From Ignavibacteriota bacterium (GTDB lineage Bacteria > Bacteroidota > Ignavibacteria > Ignavibacteriales > Melioribacteraceae): a DNA stretch of 64,000 bases. Below the pieces are notes generated by a model. That model did not search any database and was not told the origin of the DNA. It saw nothing but the letters and a program-made list of their open reading frames with translations. Shown here one piece after another: positions 50,919-59,285 of this stretch. The DNA lies in NCBI GenBank assembly GCA_016708125.1, contig JADJGF010000001.1, forward strand, positions 4,362,001 to 4,426,000. Reading direction: 5' to 3'. Made by a program: the position numbers and the translations under genes. Every line of letters starts with the position of its first letter. The stretch's first letter is position 1.

Positions 50919-53009
50919 TTAATATTCTAAAAGTTTTTTTAACTCATTATAAATTTTATTTCTGGATGGAAGAATTTCTCTTTCCAATTTTGGATGAAAA
51001 GCAATCGGCGTATCCAATGCTGCATAACGTTTAACCGGACCATCCAAATGTTCAAAACATTCATCAGAAATTCGAGAAGCAATTTCGGCTCCAAATCCAC
51101 CGGTTAAAGTATCTTCATGAATTACCATTACTTTTCCGGTTTTCTTTACCGAGTTAAAAATTGTTTCATTATCCAAAGGGAAAATAGTTCTTATGTCAAT
51201 TATTTCCACAGAATATCCTTCATCGGCTAAAATTCGTGAAGCAAATTCAGTTTCATGAACCATCGCTCCGTAAGTTACAACAGTTATATCATTTCCTTCT
51301 TTCACAATATTTGCTTTACCGAATGGAACAAGATAATCAGCATCGGGCTCCGGACGTGTTGCATAACTTTGTCTGTACAAACCTTTATGTTCAAGAAATA
51401 AAACCGGATCATTTAAACGAAGCGCAGTTTTTAGTAAACCTTTCGCATCAGCCGCATTTGATGGATAAGCAATTAGCAAGCCGGGCATGTGTGCAAAAAA
51501 CGCTTCAATATTTTGGCTGTGATATAATCCGCCATTTATATATCCGCCAATTGCAACTCTAATTACAACGGGTGCTTCAAAAGTATTATTTGATCGATAT
51601 CTAAGCATAACAAGTTCATCTCTAATCTGCATAAACGCGGGCCAAATATAATCACCAAATTGAATTTCGACACAAGGCTTTTTTCCATAAATTGCCATTC
51701 CGATTGCAACACCTAAAATACTTGCTTCTGCTAACGGCGAATTAAATACTCTTTCATTTCCAAATTTAGTTGATAAACCTTTTGTTGCTGTAAAAACTCC
51801 GCCTTTGCCATCGGCAACATCTTCACCAAAAACATAAATTTTATTGTTACGTTCCATCTCTTCACGCAATGCATGATTGATTGCATCAACCATTACAATT
51901 GGAATTCCCTCGGATTTGCATTCATTATATTTAAGTATGTTCTTTTTTCCGCTTTCATCCAAAACATATTTTTTTACATTTTTAACATCCGGTTCCGGTC
52001 TTGAATATGCCCAATCTGCCGCTGAATTTACTTGATCATTAATTTCTTTTTTCAATTGAACGAAAGAATTTTGTGTTATAATTTCTTCTTTGATTAAATA
52101 CTCAGAAAATATATTTAGCGGATCTTTCTTCAAATCTTCTTCAAGTGAAATTTTTGATCTATATTTTGCTTGATCATCGGAAGTGGAATGCGAGAATAAT
52201 CTTATTGTTTTTGCTTCAACTAAAACTGGTCCGTTACCTTTTCTCGCATATTCAAAAGCGTCTTGCGCAGTTTGTTGCATTGTAAAAAAATCAGTACCAT
52301 CGACAGAAAATCTTAACAAATTTTCATATCCGCTCATCATTTCAGAAACGGATGCATTTTTTCCGGCAGTTTGATTTTCAACCGGAACGGAAATTGCCCA
52401 CTTATTATTTTGTATAACAAAAATTACCGGAATTTTTTCTCTGCTCGCCCAATTTACAGCTTCATGAAATTCACCTTCGCTAGTTGTTCCTTCGCCACCG
52501 CTTACATAAGTTACAGATTTTTCTCCCGATTTTTTACTTGCAAGTGCGGTTCCAACAGCTTGTAAAAATTGCGTTCCAGTTGGACTTGATTGTGTTGGGA
52601 CATTAAATTCTTTCGAAGCCCAGTGGCAAGACATTTGTCTTCCGCCGGTCATTGGGTCATCTTCTTTTGCTAATTGATGCAAAAATATATCTTCAATTTT
52701 GGTTCCAAGTCCAAGCATAAAACCCATATCTCTGTAATATGGATAAGCCCAATCAACACCTTTGTTCATTTGTAAACCAAATGCTAATTGAGTTGCTTCA
52801 TGTCCGGCAGAGGGTAAATGAAAATAAGATTTACCTTGCTTCAGCATATTCATAATTTTTACATCCATTGTGCGCGATGTAATCATTAATCTTAAAACTT
52901 GAAGCAATTCATCTTTTTTCAAATTATTAAATTTATTTTTACCGGTTCCATTTCCATTATCATTTGAATGATCGCTTACAAGATTTTTTACTTTTGCCCC
53001 ATTTTGCAT
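50919..53009 (-). CDS. 2-oxoacid dehydrogenase E1, fused alpha and beta subunits
   Basis: This 696-residue protein joins the alpha part (about 25-340; thiamine motif GGEGTTSEGEFHEAVNWAS with IQNNKWAIS) to the beta part (about 365-696; EDVADGKGGVF, FAEASILG-like region as NSPLAEASILGVAIG, and GGYINGGLYHSQNIEAF). Fused E1 proteins are known for branched-chain and related 2-oxoacid dehydrogenases. The start at 53009 follows AAAGG and avoids overlap with lipB; an upstream in-frame start at 53066 would run into it. It is followed by E2 and preceded by lipB. Confidence 0.93.
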   Translation of the reverse strand: MQNGAKVKNLVSDHSNDNGNGTGKNKFNNLKKDELLQVLRLMITSRTMDVKIMNMLKQGKSYFHLPSAGHEATQLAFGLQMNKGVDWAYPYYRDMGFMLGLGTKIEDIFLHQLAKEDDPMTGGRQMSCHWASKEFNVPTQSSPTGTQFLQAVGTALASKKSGEKSVTYVSGGEGTTSEGEFHEAVNWASREKIPVIFVIQNNKWAISVPVENQTAGKNASVSEMMSGYENLLRFSVDGTDFFTMQQTAQDAFEYARKGNGPVLVEAKTIRLFSHSTSDDQAKYRSKISLEEDLKKDPLNIFSEYLIKEEIITQNSFVQLKKEINDQVNSAADWAYSRPEPDVKNVKKYVLDESGKKNILKYNECKSEGIPIVMVDAINHALREEMERNNKIYVFGEDVADGKGGVFTATKGLSTKFGNERVFNSPLAEASILGVAIGMAIYGKKPCVEIQFGDYIWPAFMQIRDELVMLRYRSNNTFEAPVVIRVAIGGYINGGLYHSQNIEAFFAHMPGLLIAYPSNAADAKGLLKTALRLNDPVLFLEHKGLYRQSYATRPEPDADYLVPFGKANIVKEGNDITVVTYGAMVHETEFASRILADEGYSVEIIDIRTIFPLDNETIFNSVKKTGKVMVIHEDTLTGGFGAEIASRISDECFEHLDGPVKRYAALDTPIAFHPKLEREILPSRNKIYNELKKLLEY

Positions 53010-53019
53010 TTTGTACCTT

Positions 53020-53730
53020 TCAATTTTTAATTGAAATTTCCAATTCACTAAATGATTTTTCTTCAACAGTAGAATAAGAAAATACTTCCTTAAAATTATT
53101 TACAATATTCATTTTTGCATCATAAAAATTTATTTCTCTACTTAATTCTTTACTTAAGGATGTTACTTCTTTATCTGTAATTCCGCATGGAATAATTCCA
53201 TCAAACATTTTTAAATCTGTGTTAACATTAAACGCAAAGCCATGCATTGTAATCCATCTGCTTACTTTAACGCCAATCGCACATATTTTCCTATTGTCGA
53301 TCCAAACACCGGTATATTTATCAATACGTTTCGAAGTTATTCCGTAATCAGCACAAGTATCAATTATAACTTCTTCCAACGATCTTAAATACAAATGTGT
53401 ATCTTTTTTCCAATCAGATAAATTTAAAACTGCATAACCAACTATTTGTCCCGGTCCGTGATAAGTAATATCACCGCCTCTATCTATTTCAAAAACTTCA
53501 ATACCATTTTCATCAAGTTTATTTTGGTCAAATAATAAATTAGATTTATCAGCAACTTTTCCTAAAGTATAAGTATGAGTATGTTCACAAAAAAATAGAA
53601 TATCATTTACATTTCCTAAAGTTCTTTGATTAAAATATTTTTTTTGAATATCCCAAGCTTGCTGATATTTTATTTTACCTAAATCACAAACCAATAATTT
53701 TCTTTTTGTGTGTTGATTTTCCATTAACAT
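53020..53730 (-). CDS. lipB: Octanoyl-[carrier protein]:protein N-octanoyltransferase
   Basis: This enzyme moves octanoate from acyl carrier protein to lipoyl domains, the step before lipoyl synthase. The 236-residue protein has the family motif RGGDITYHGPGQIVGYAVLN and the segments KIDKYTGVWIDNRKICAIGV and TMHGFAFNVNTDL, with the catalytic lysine and cysteine region near IPCGIT. A second ATG at 53724 is also possible. It is 10 nt upstream of the E1 gene, whose product uses the modification. Confidence 0.95.
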   Translation of the reverse strand: MLMENQHTKRKLLVCDLGKIKYQQAWDIQKKYFNQRTLGNVNDILFFCEHTHTYTLGKVADKSNLLFDQNKLDENGIEVFEIDRGGDITYHGPGQIVGYAVLNLSDWKKDTHLYLRSLEEVIIDTCADYGITSKRIDKYTGVWIDNRKICAIGVKVSRWITMHGFAFNVNTDLKMFDGIIPCGITDKEVTSLSKELSREINFYDAKMNIVNNFKEVFSYSTVEEKSFSELEISIKN

Positions 53731-53823
53731 TTACAGCGGTTTAAGATAGTTGTAATCAAAATATCAATAAATATAATGAAGAATATCTTCAAAACAAATT
53801 AGATGAAAAGACGTTTTAATCCC

Positions 53824-54528
53824 TTAAATATTGTCTAAAAGCATGAAATCTTTTTGTGTTGAATTTTCATTTTTGCTAAAATCCTTCTGATTAAATTCAC
53901 AAAATTTTTCTATAGGACAAATAGAACACTTATAATTTTTCGGCTTACAAATTTCCCTTCCCAATCTTATTAAATTTGTGTGAAGTGAATGTGCGATGCC
54001 TTGCGGTAAATTTCTATTTATCTCAAAAAATGTTTTATCCGGCGAAGTAGTTTTTACAATTCCAATTCTATTTATAGTTCTGTGAACATGAGTATCAACC
54101 GGACAAATATTTTTATCAAGTGAAAAAAGCATTACGCAGCTTGCGGTTTTAACTCCAACTCCCTTAAAATTTGTTAAATATTTTATTGATTCATTTTCAT
54201 CCAAATTTTCCAAAACTTCCAAATTAAAATTTCCGGTGTGATTAAAAAGTTCTTCAAGTAAATTTTTTATTGCTGTTGCTTTCTGAAATCCTAAGCCCGC
54301 AATTTTTATTTCATTTTCAATTTTTGAAATATCAGATTTTCTTACATCATCCCAGTTTTCAAAATTAAATTTTAGATTTTGAAATGCTTTATATGAATTT
54401 TTATCATTTGTATTTTGTGAAAGAATTGTTGCAATCAATAAATCAATTGGCTTAGGAAGCTTATCGGCTCTTGCTGGAATTCCAAATCTTTTAATTAAAT
54501 TTTTATTTATTACAATAATTTTATTCAT
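53824..54528 (-). CDS. nth: Endonuclease III (DNA glycosylase/AP lyase)
   Basis: This base-excision repair enzyme has the HhH motif around KGVGVKTASCVML with the catalytic lysine, the aspartate in CPVDTHVHR and the C-terminal [4Fe-4S] cysteines in CKPKNYKCSICPIEKFC. The protein from 54528 has 234 residues. The ATG at 54528 is preferred, because an in-frame GTG at 54558 lies inside the terminator of the previous gene. It is 93 nt from lipB. Confidence 0.93.
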   Translation of the reverse strand: MNKIIVINKNLIKRFGIPARADKLPKPIDLLIATILSQNTNDKNSYKAFQNLKFNFENWDDVRKSDISKIENEIKIAGLGFQKATAIKNLLEELFNHTGNFNLEVLENLDENESIKYLTNFKGVGVKTASCVMLFSLDKNICPVDTHVHRTINRIGIVKTTSPDKTFFEINRNLPQGIAHSLHTNLIRLGREICKPKNYKCSICPIEKFCEFNQKDFSKNENSTQKDFMLLDNI

Positions 54529-54551
54529 ACTATTTGCGTTGATAAAAAAAA

Positions 54552-54579
54552 TCCCCACTACATAAAAATGTAATGAGGA
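54552..54579 (-). terminator. Rho-independent terminator after the locus C PorV-like gene
   Basis: On the minus-strand RNA, UCCUCAUUACAU pairs with AUGUAGUGGGGA (two G:U wobbles) around a 4-nt loop, followed by eight Us. On the plus strand the same bases would have two mismatches, so the structure fits the minus strand. Confidence 0.85.
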
Positions 54580-54602
54580 AAATTTTTCCGAAAAAATTTA
54601 TT

Positions 54603-55637
54603 TTAGAAAATTAATCCAATATCAAAATATTGAATATTTTTTAATCGATTATAATCTGCGTAGGCATAATTAAAAGTAAATTCTAATTCGGGCGTTAGAC
54701 TATAGTTTACGCCAAAACCTAATGTAAGACCTTGCTCGCTATTTGGTAAAAATAATGATTTATATCCGCCACGCAAAAACACCATACTGTTATACGAAAA
54801 TTCCAAACCGGTATTTAGATATTCTTTATTATCATTTGGATGAACTGCATCAACTGCGGCTTTTACTCTAAAAAATCTTGTGTCCAAAACATTCATTGCT
54901 AAGCCGACTCTAAAATTCAATGGCAAATCATTTTTTTCCGCCGCATAATTTCCGGGAATATTATTTGGTCCAGATTCTGAAGTTTCATTCGGATCAATAT
55001 TAATTTGCAAATCTCTACCAGCTAACTGCATTTTAGATCCAAAGTTTGAGAAGCTTGCGCCAATTACCAAATCATTAAACGGAGTTACATAATAAGTGCC
55101 AACGTCAATAGCAACGGCAGTTGCAGAAGAATTCCAAATTGATTCTTGAACATATTTAAGTTGAAACCCGATTGAAAATCTATCGGTTAAACTTTTTGCA
55201 AATCCTACTCCAAGAACTAAAGAATTTGCATCCCAAGTTCTACCATCGCCTTCGGGATATTCAATTGTTCTAACTTCATCTTTAGGAACTTGTAACGATG
55301 AAAAAGTTGCAAAGATTGTTCCGAGTCCATCAACATTTATTGATCCGGCGGCAAAATCATAATTAACATCAGCAAGCCATTCCGAATGATTAAATGCGAC
55401 TTGGCTATTTCCTTTTGCTCTTGTAATTCCGGCAGGATTAAAATAAACAGAATAAATATCATCGCTAACGCCTACATAAGCGTTGCCCATACCAAGCGAG
55501 CGTGCACCGGGAGCAATTTTAAGTACAGCCGCAGCAGTAGTTCCAACTCTTGTAATTTCCTGATCAACTTGAGAAAATATTAAATTTGCGCTCATAAGTA
55601 ATATTACAAGAATTAAAAATTTTTTATTTATTGTCAT
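54603..55637 (-). CDS. PorV/PorQ-family outer-membrane protein (locus C)
   Basis: This protein starts MTINKKFLILVILLMSANLI, a signal peptide, then RVGTTAAAVLKIAPGARSLG with SVYFNPAGI, the family pattern. The last strand ends QYFDIGLIF. The start at 55637 is chosen because GGAG lies seven nt upstream; an in-frame start at 55679 would add 14 charged residues. It is the last gene of locus C, behind the FnIII cargo gene (63 nt), and is followed by a terminator. Confidence 0.88.
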   Translation of the reverse strand: MTINKKFLILVILLMSANLIFSQVDQEITRVGTTAAAVLKIAPGARSLGMGNAYVGVSDDIYSVYFNPAGITRAKGNSQVAFNHSEWLADVNYDFAAGSINVDGLGTIFATFSSLQVPKDEVRTIEYPEGDGRTWDANSLVLGVGFAKSLTDRFSIGFQLKYVQESIWNSSATAVAIDVGTYYVTPFNDLVIGASFSNFGSKMQLAGRDLQINIDPNETSESGPNNIPGNYAAEKNDLPLNFRVGLAMNVLDTRFFRVKAAVDAVHPNDNKEYLNTGLEFSYNSMVFLRGGYKSLFLPNSEQGLTLGFGVNYSLTPELEFTFNYAYADYNRLKNIQYFDIGLIF

Positions 55638-55700
55638 TGTTTTCTCCAACAATTCACCAATATTTATCAATTTAACCAACTTAAATTTTAAGTAATAATT

Positions 55701-58700
55701 TTATTTAATAACTCCAAATCTTCCAATTTTTTCGCCAACACCAGGTGCATCAACATGGAAAATATATACTCCGTAAGATATTCTCATTCCTTCCGAGCTT
55801 AACAAATCCCAATATGCAATGCTGCCATTATCATTCTTTTCTATTGTATCAACTAATTCACCGGTTAAAGTATATATTCTAATTGTGCAAACCGGCGGCA
55901 AATTACGGAATTGTAATTCTCTTTCTCCGCGTTTGGTTTGTGTTCTTCCGGGATTTTCAGAATCACTGAAAGCCACATACGGATTTGGAACTACATAAAC
56001 TTCATTCAATAATTTATCAGATGTTGAAGCTACAAATTCAGCTTTCTTTGTATTGAAAGTATATTCATCTCCGGTTTCAAATGGTTTATCCGTTACGAGT
56101 TTATAAATATCCCCAGCTTTCGGAAGAATTTGTTCTGAAACCTCGGGATCTAATCTTAAGTCAATTTGATATGAGGTTGTAGCATCAGTCGCACCTTGAG
56201 GCTGCAAAGTTATTGCTTCTCCCCAATCCCATCTGCCATTAAAGTTTTCTTGATCTGTTACAAAAGTTGCCGGTTCTTCAAAATGATAATTTGGAGCTTT
56301 ATCAATTATGTAGAATATTTTAAATGGAGCTAAAACTGGTCCTAATAAAGTTTGAATTGTATCTGCATTTGCCCAAGCACCGGTCTCTGTTGTATCCGTA
56401 TTATTCCATCTAATTTCCCAATCAGCTTTTATTTTAACTTTATCACCGCCAATTAAAGGAGGATAAATTATTCTATCATTTACTGTAATTGCAGAATTTG
56501 TTGTAAACCTTGATTCAACACTATTTGCATTTAACTCATCTTCCTGAACAAAAACACGCATTCCATCAAAAACATCATTTCCATCTTCACTATCAATATA
56601 CTTGCTTTGAAAAATCGGATAATATTTGTAACTAATATTATAAACGTTTCCTTCGGGTAAACTTTCGGCGGTGTTTCCCGCAATTTGTCCGCGCTCCGTA
56701 TTTACTGCATAATTTGAAGCTGGAATAACAGTTCCACTTTGATCTTTTACAACAATTGATTCGCCAACAATATTTTTATGTCTAAGCGCAACTAAAACCG
56801 TACCTTTTGATGTAAACGAATAAGCTACTCCAGTTTCATCCAAAACATTATAAATATTTGTTGAATCAAAATTAATTTTATAAGTTTTATCTAAAACTGA
56901 TAAATTATCTAAAGTTTCAATACTAATTTCACCTGTAGCGTTTCCAACTAATTGAGTTGGTTTTCCGCCGATTCCAACTTCCGAAGTTTTCACTCCACTA
57001 GCAATCGGACCCGGAATTACTGATAAAGTATTTACGTCAAAAATTAATTCTCCGGTTGTTGGATCCTGCTGAATTACAGATTGTGTTTCCGTCGGCGGAA
57101 GATCAATAGAACCTCTATCGTAAGCAACAACGGCATAATAATATTGAACTCCGTTTTGTACAGTTGAATCAACATATTCATGAACTAAGCCTGTGTTGCT
57201 TCCTAAATTGTATCTAATTCCTCTTCCAACGTATTCAATTCCGGCAAGACCGGAATATTCATTTACTAAATCAAATTGTGCAGGAAGTCCGGAATTTACA
57301 TCAAATAATGCTTGTCCTAAAAATGGAATTCCATTTGCATCTGTAATTGTGTAAACATCAGAAAAATTAAAATCGCGGCTTCTATAAATTTTGTAACCTT
57401 CAAAATCTTGTTCGCCGGTTAAAGGATCAATTGAAACTTCTGATTTTGCGTCCCAATATAGAGTTACTTTTCCATCACCGGGAACTGCAGTAACAATCGG
57501 CTTATCCGGCGGTTGTGCAAATTGATAATCAGCTTCAAGAATTCTAACCGAAGTTGTTGCATTTAATAAAAGATCATTTAAATCTTCACCAAGTAAAATT
57601 ACCATGGAAAATCTTTGCGATTCTCCTTTTTCTAAAATCATTGGTCCCGTAGAAAATGCGAAAATATTATCCCCAGCAGATTGTAAAAATTCTTGATTGG
57701 GATCAATTTCCGGCTTTGTTAACCAGCTCCAAATTATTTCATCATCTTTTGGATCAACAAGTCCCCATCCGTTTACCGTAAATCCGGTTAAACCTAATTG
57801 GTCAGATTCCGAAATATCTCTAAATCCGAAATTGGGTTCCGAACCAGCCCATTTTTTTCCAACACTCCAATCATCTGTTAAAGTTCCAATTTCATCGTCA
57901 TCGAATAAACCATTATTATTTAAATCATTATACCAAGCTTGAGATGGAGCTCCGTCTCCTTCGCCGTAATCTTTTCCGGGATAATTTGTAGATTCCGGTC
58001 CAATTCCATCAATACCAACATCATTTTTTTCCGGATCCCAGTCTCCGTCTTCATCACCTGACCATCTAGCTTTTGGTGCACCGTAAGTTCTTGTATATTG
58101 TACAACATCTAAAATTCCAGTATTAAGCGGCACAATTGTTCCATCGATATATTCGCCTTTATTTAGAAAAGGTGATTCATCAGCAATACCATCGTCATCA
58201 TTATCATTTTGGTCATCATCTAAAGATGGAGATTCAAGAAATTTCCATCCAAAATAACCGGGACGTTTTCCCCCTCTTCCTTTGAAATCCTGATCCCAGC
58301 CATAAACCATGCTTCTTTGTCTTTGTTCAAATTTCTCTGCTAATTCACCTTTAGGAGGAATAAAAAATGCCATATCATCACCAGTATCTCCAACACCTCC
58401 AATATGCGGGTCACCAAACATTCCCATATAAAAATTGCCAAGATCTTTATCACTCGCATTTGTTACTTGATATACACTAAAAATCAAATCTTCAGCAAGT
58501 GGATTATTAAATTGAAGGATTCTTACATCGGCGTCAATTCCCAATCCACCTTTTGTAACATCGGCTTCAAAGGGATGATATCTAGAAATAAATTCATGAT
58601 TCGAATAATCGTCAATAGCAAAATAAACTTCTTCATCGGGAGAAGTAGATGCATCACCTAAAAACGCTGGCCATAAATATTTACCGGCTCCGGCAGAATA

Positions 58701-59243
58701 CCAACTTTCTGGCCAAGAATCTGGTTTTCCGTCACCATCCAAATCTGATGCATTTAACGAAGCAACGGAATTTTGATTTGGATCACTGTATCCAGATTTC
58801 GGAAGATATCCCCATTTTTCTTTACCGGATTCATCATAATCACCTTCTGAAGGTGATACATGTGAATCGCTGATAATGCTTACAGAATCACCTTGAATTG
58901 TTGGAACTCTTGCTCCGGCAATTAATCCAAATTCATATCCGTAACCAAGTCCGTTCCAAACTAAATCTTCAATATCGGCAAGTCCACCGGGACGACAAAC
59001 TGATCCATAATTAAAAAGTTGCGTCTGTATTTTATTCCCTTTTATAATTATTGATTTTATATCTACTTCTTCGCCGGTAATTTTATTTAACCTTGGACCA
59101 AACAAATTTCCATACAATCTTTCAAATTCTTCCGGTGAAGTTATTTTAGTTCTTTTTTCTTTTATTTTTTCATCAGACTGCGCAAATGAAATGCTCACCA
59201 TTAAAAGTGTAAAAATGATAACTGAAATTCTTACTTTCATCAT
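55701..59243 (-). CDS. Very large secreted FnIII cargo protein with T9SS-type C-terminal domain (locus C)
   Basis: This 1180-residue protein is the longest in the window. It has a signal peptide (about 1-21), an N-terminal aromatic/Gly-rich part, calcium-type Asp-rich loops (DDDQNDNDDDGIADES, and DLNNNGLFDDDEIG) in the region about 340-450, an FnIII-like domain (VPGDGKVTLYWD...FEGYKIYRS, from about 590) and a C-terminal domain starting VVPNPYVAFSD and ending IGRFGVIK. It is homologous to the cargo of loci A and B but longer, mainly in the part between FnIII and the end. Two adjacent ATGs could serve as start. Confidence 0.85.
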   Translation of the reverse strand: MMKVRISVIIFTLLMVSISFAQSDEKIKEKRTKITSPEEFERLYGNLFGPRLNKITGEEVDIKSIIIKGNKIQTQLFNYGSVCRPGGLADIEDLVWNGLGYGYEFGLIAGARVPTIQGDSVSIISDSHVSPSEGDYDESGKEKWGYLPKSGYSDPNQNSVASLNASDLDGDGKPDSWPESWYSAGAGKYLWPAFLGDASTSPDEEVYFAIDDYSNHEFISRYHPFEADVTKGGLGIDADVRILQFNNPLAEDLIFSVYQVTNASDKDLGNFYMGMFGDPHIGGVGDTGDDMAFFIPPKGELAEKFEQRQRSMVYGWDQDFKGRGGKRPGYFGWKFLESPSLDDDQNDNDDDGIADESPFLNKGEYIDGTIVPLNTGILDVVQYTRTYGAPKARWSGDEDGDWDPEKNDVGIDGIGPESTNYPGKDYGEGDGAPSQAWYNDLNNNGLFDDDEIGTLTDDWSVGKKWAGSEPNFGFRDISESDQLGLTGFTVNGWGLVDPKDDEIIWSWLTKPEIDPNQEFLQSAGDNIFAFSTGPMILEKGESQRFSMVILLGEDLNDLLLNATTSVRILEADYQFAQPPDKPIVTAVPGDGKVTLYWDAKSEVSIDPLTGEQDFEGYKIYRSRDFNFSDVYTITDANGIPFLGQALFDVNSGLPAQFDLVNEYSGLAGIEYVGRGIRYNLGSNTGLVHEYVDSTVQNGVQYYYAVVAYDRGSIDLPPTETQSVIQQDPTTGELIFDVNTLSVIPGPIASGVKTSEVGIGGKPTQLVGNATGEISIETLDNLSVLDKTYKINFDSTNIYNVLDETGVAYSFTSKGTVLVALRHKNIVGESIVVKDQSGTVIPASNYAVNTERGQIAGNTAESLPEGNVYNISYKYYPIFQSKYIDSEDGNDVFDGMRVFVQEDELNANSVESRFTTNSAITVNDRIIYPPLIGGDKVKIKADWEIRWNNTDTTETGAWANADTIQTLLGPVLAPFKIFYIIDKAPNYHFEEPATFVTDQENFNGRWDWGEAITLQPQGATDATTSYQIDLRLDPEVSEQILPKAGDIYKLVTDKPFETGDEYTFNTKKAEFVASTSDKLLNEVYVVPNPYVAFSDSENPGRTQTKRGERELQFRNLPPVCTIRIYTLTGELVDTIEKNDNGSIAYWDLLSSEGMRISYGVYIFHVDAPGVGEKIGRFGVIK

Positions 59244-59285
59244 TGTTCCTAATTAAATTCTTTTGTTGAGTAATTCAATTTATTT

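Noticed and set aside
51236..51562. Plus-strand 108-codon frame opposite the fused E1 gene
   Set aside because: No recognisable features, and the minus-strand gene is certain.
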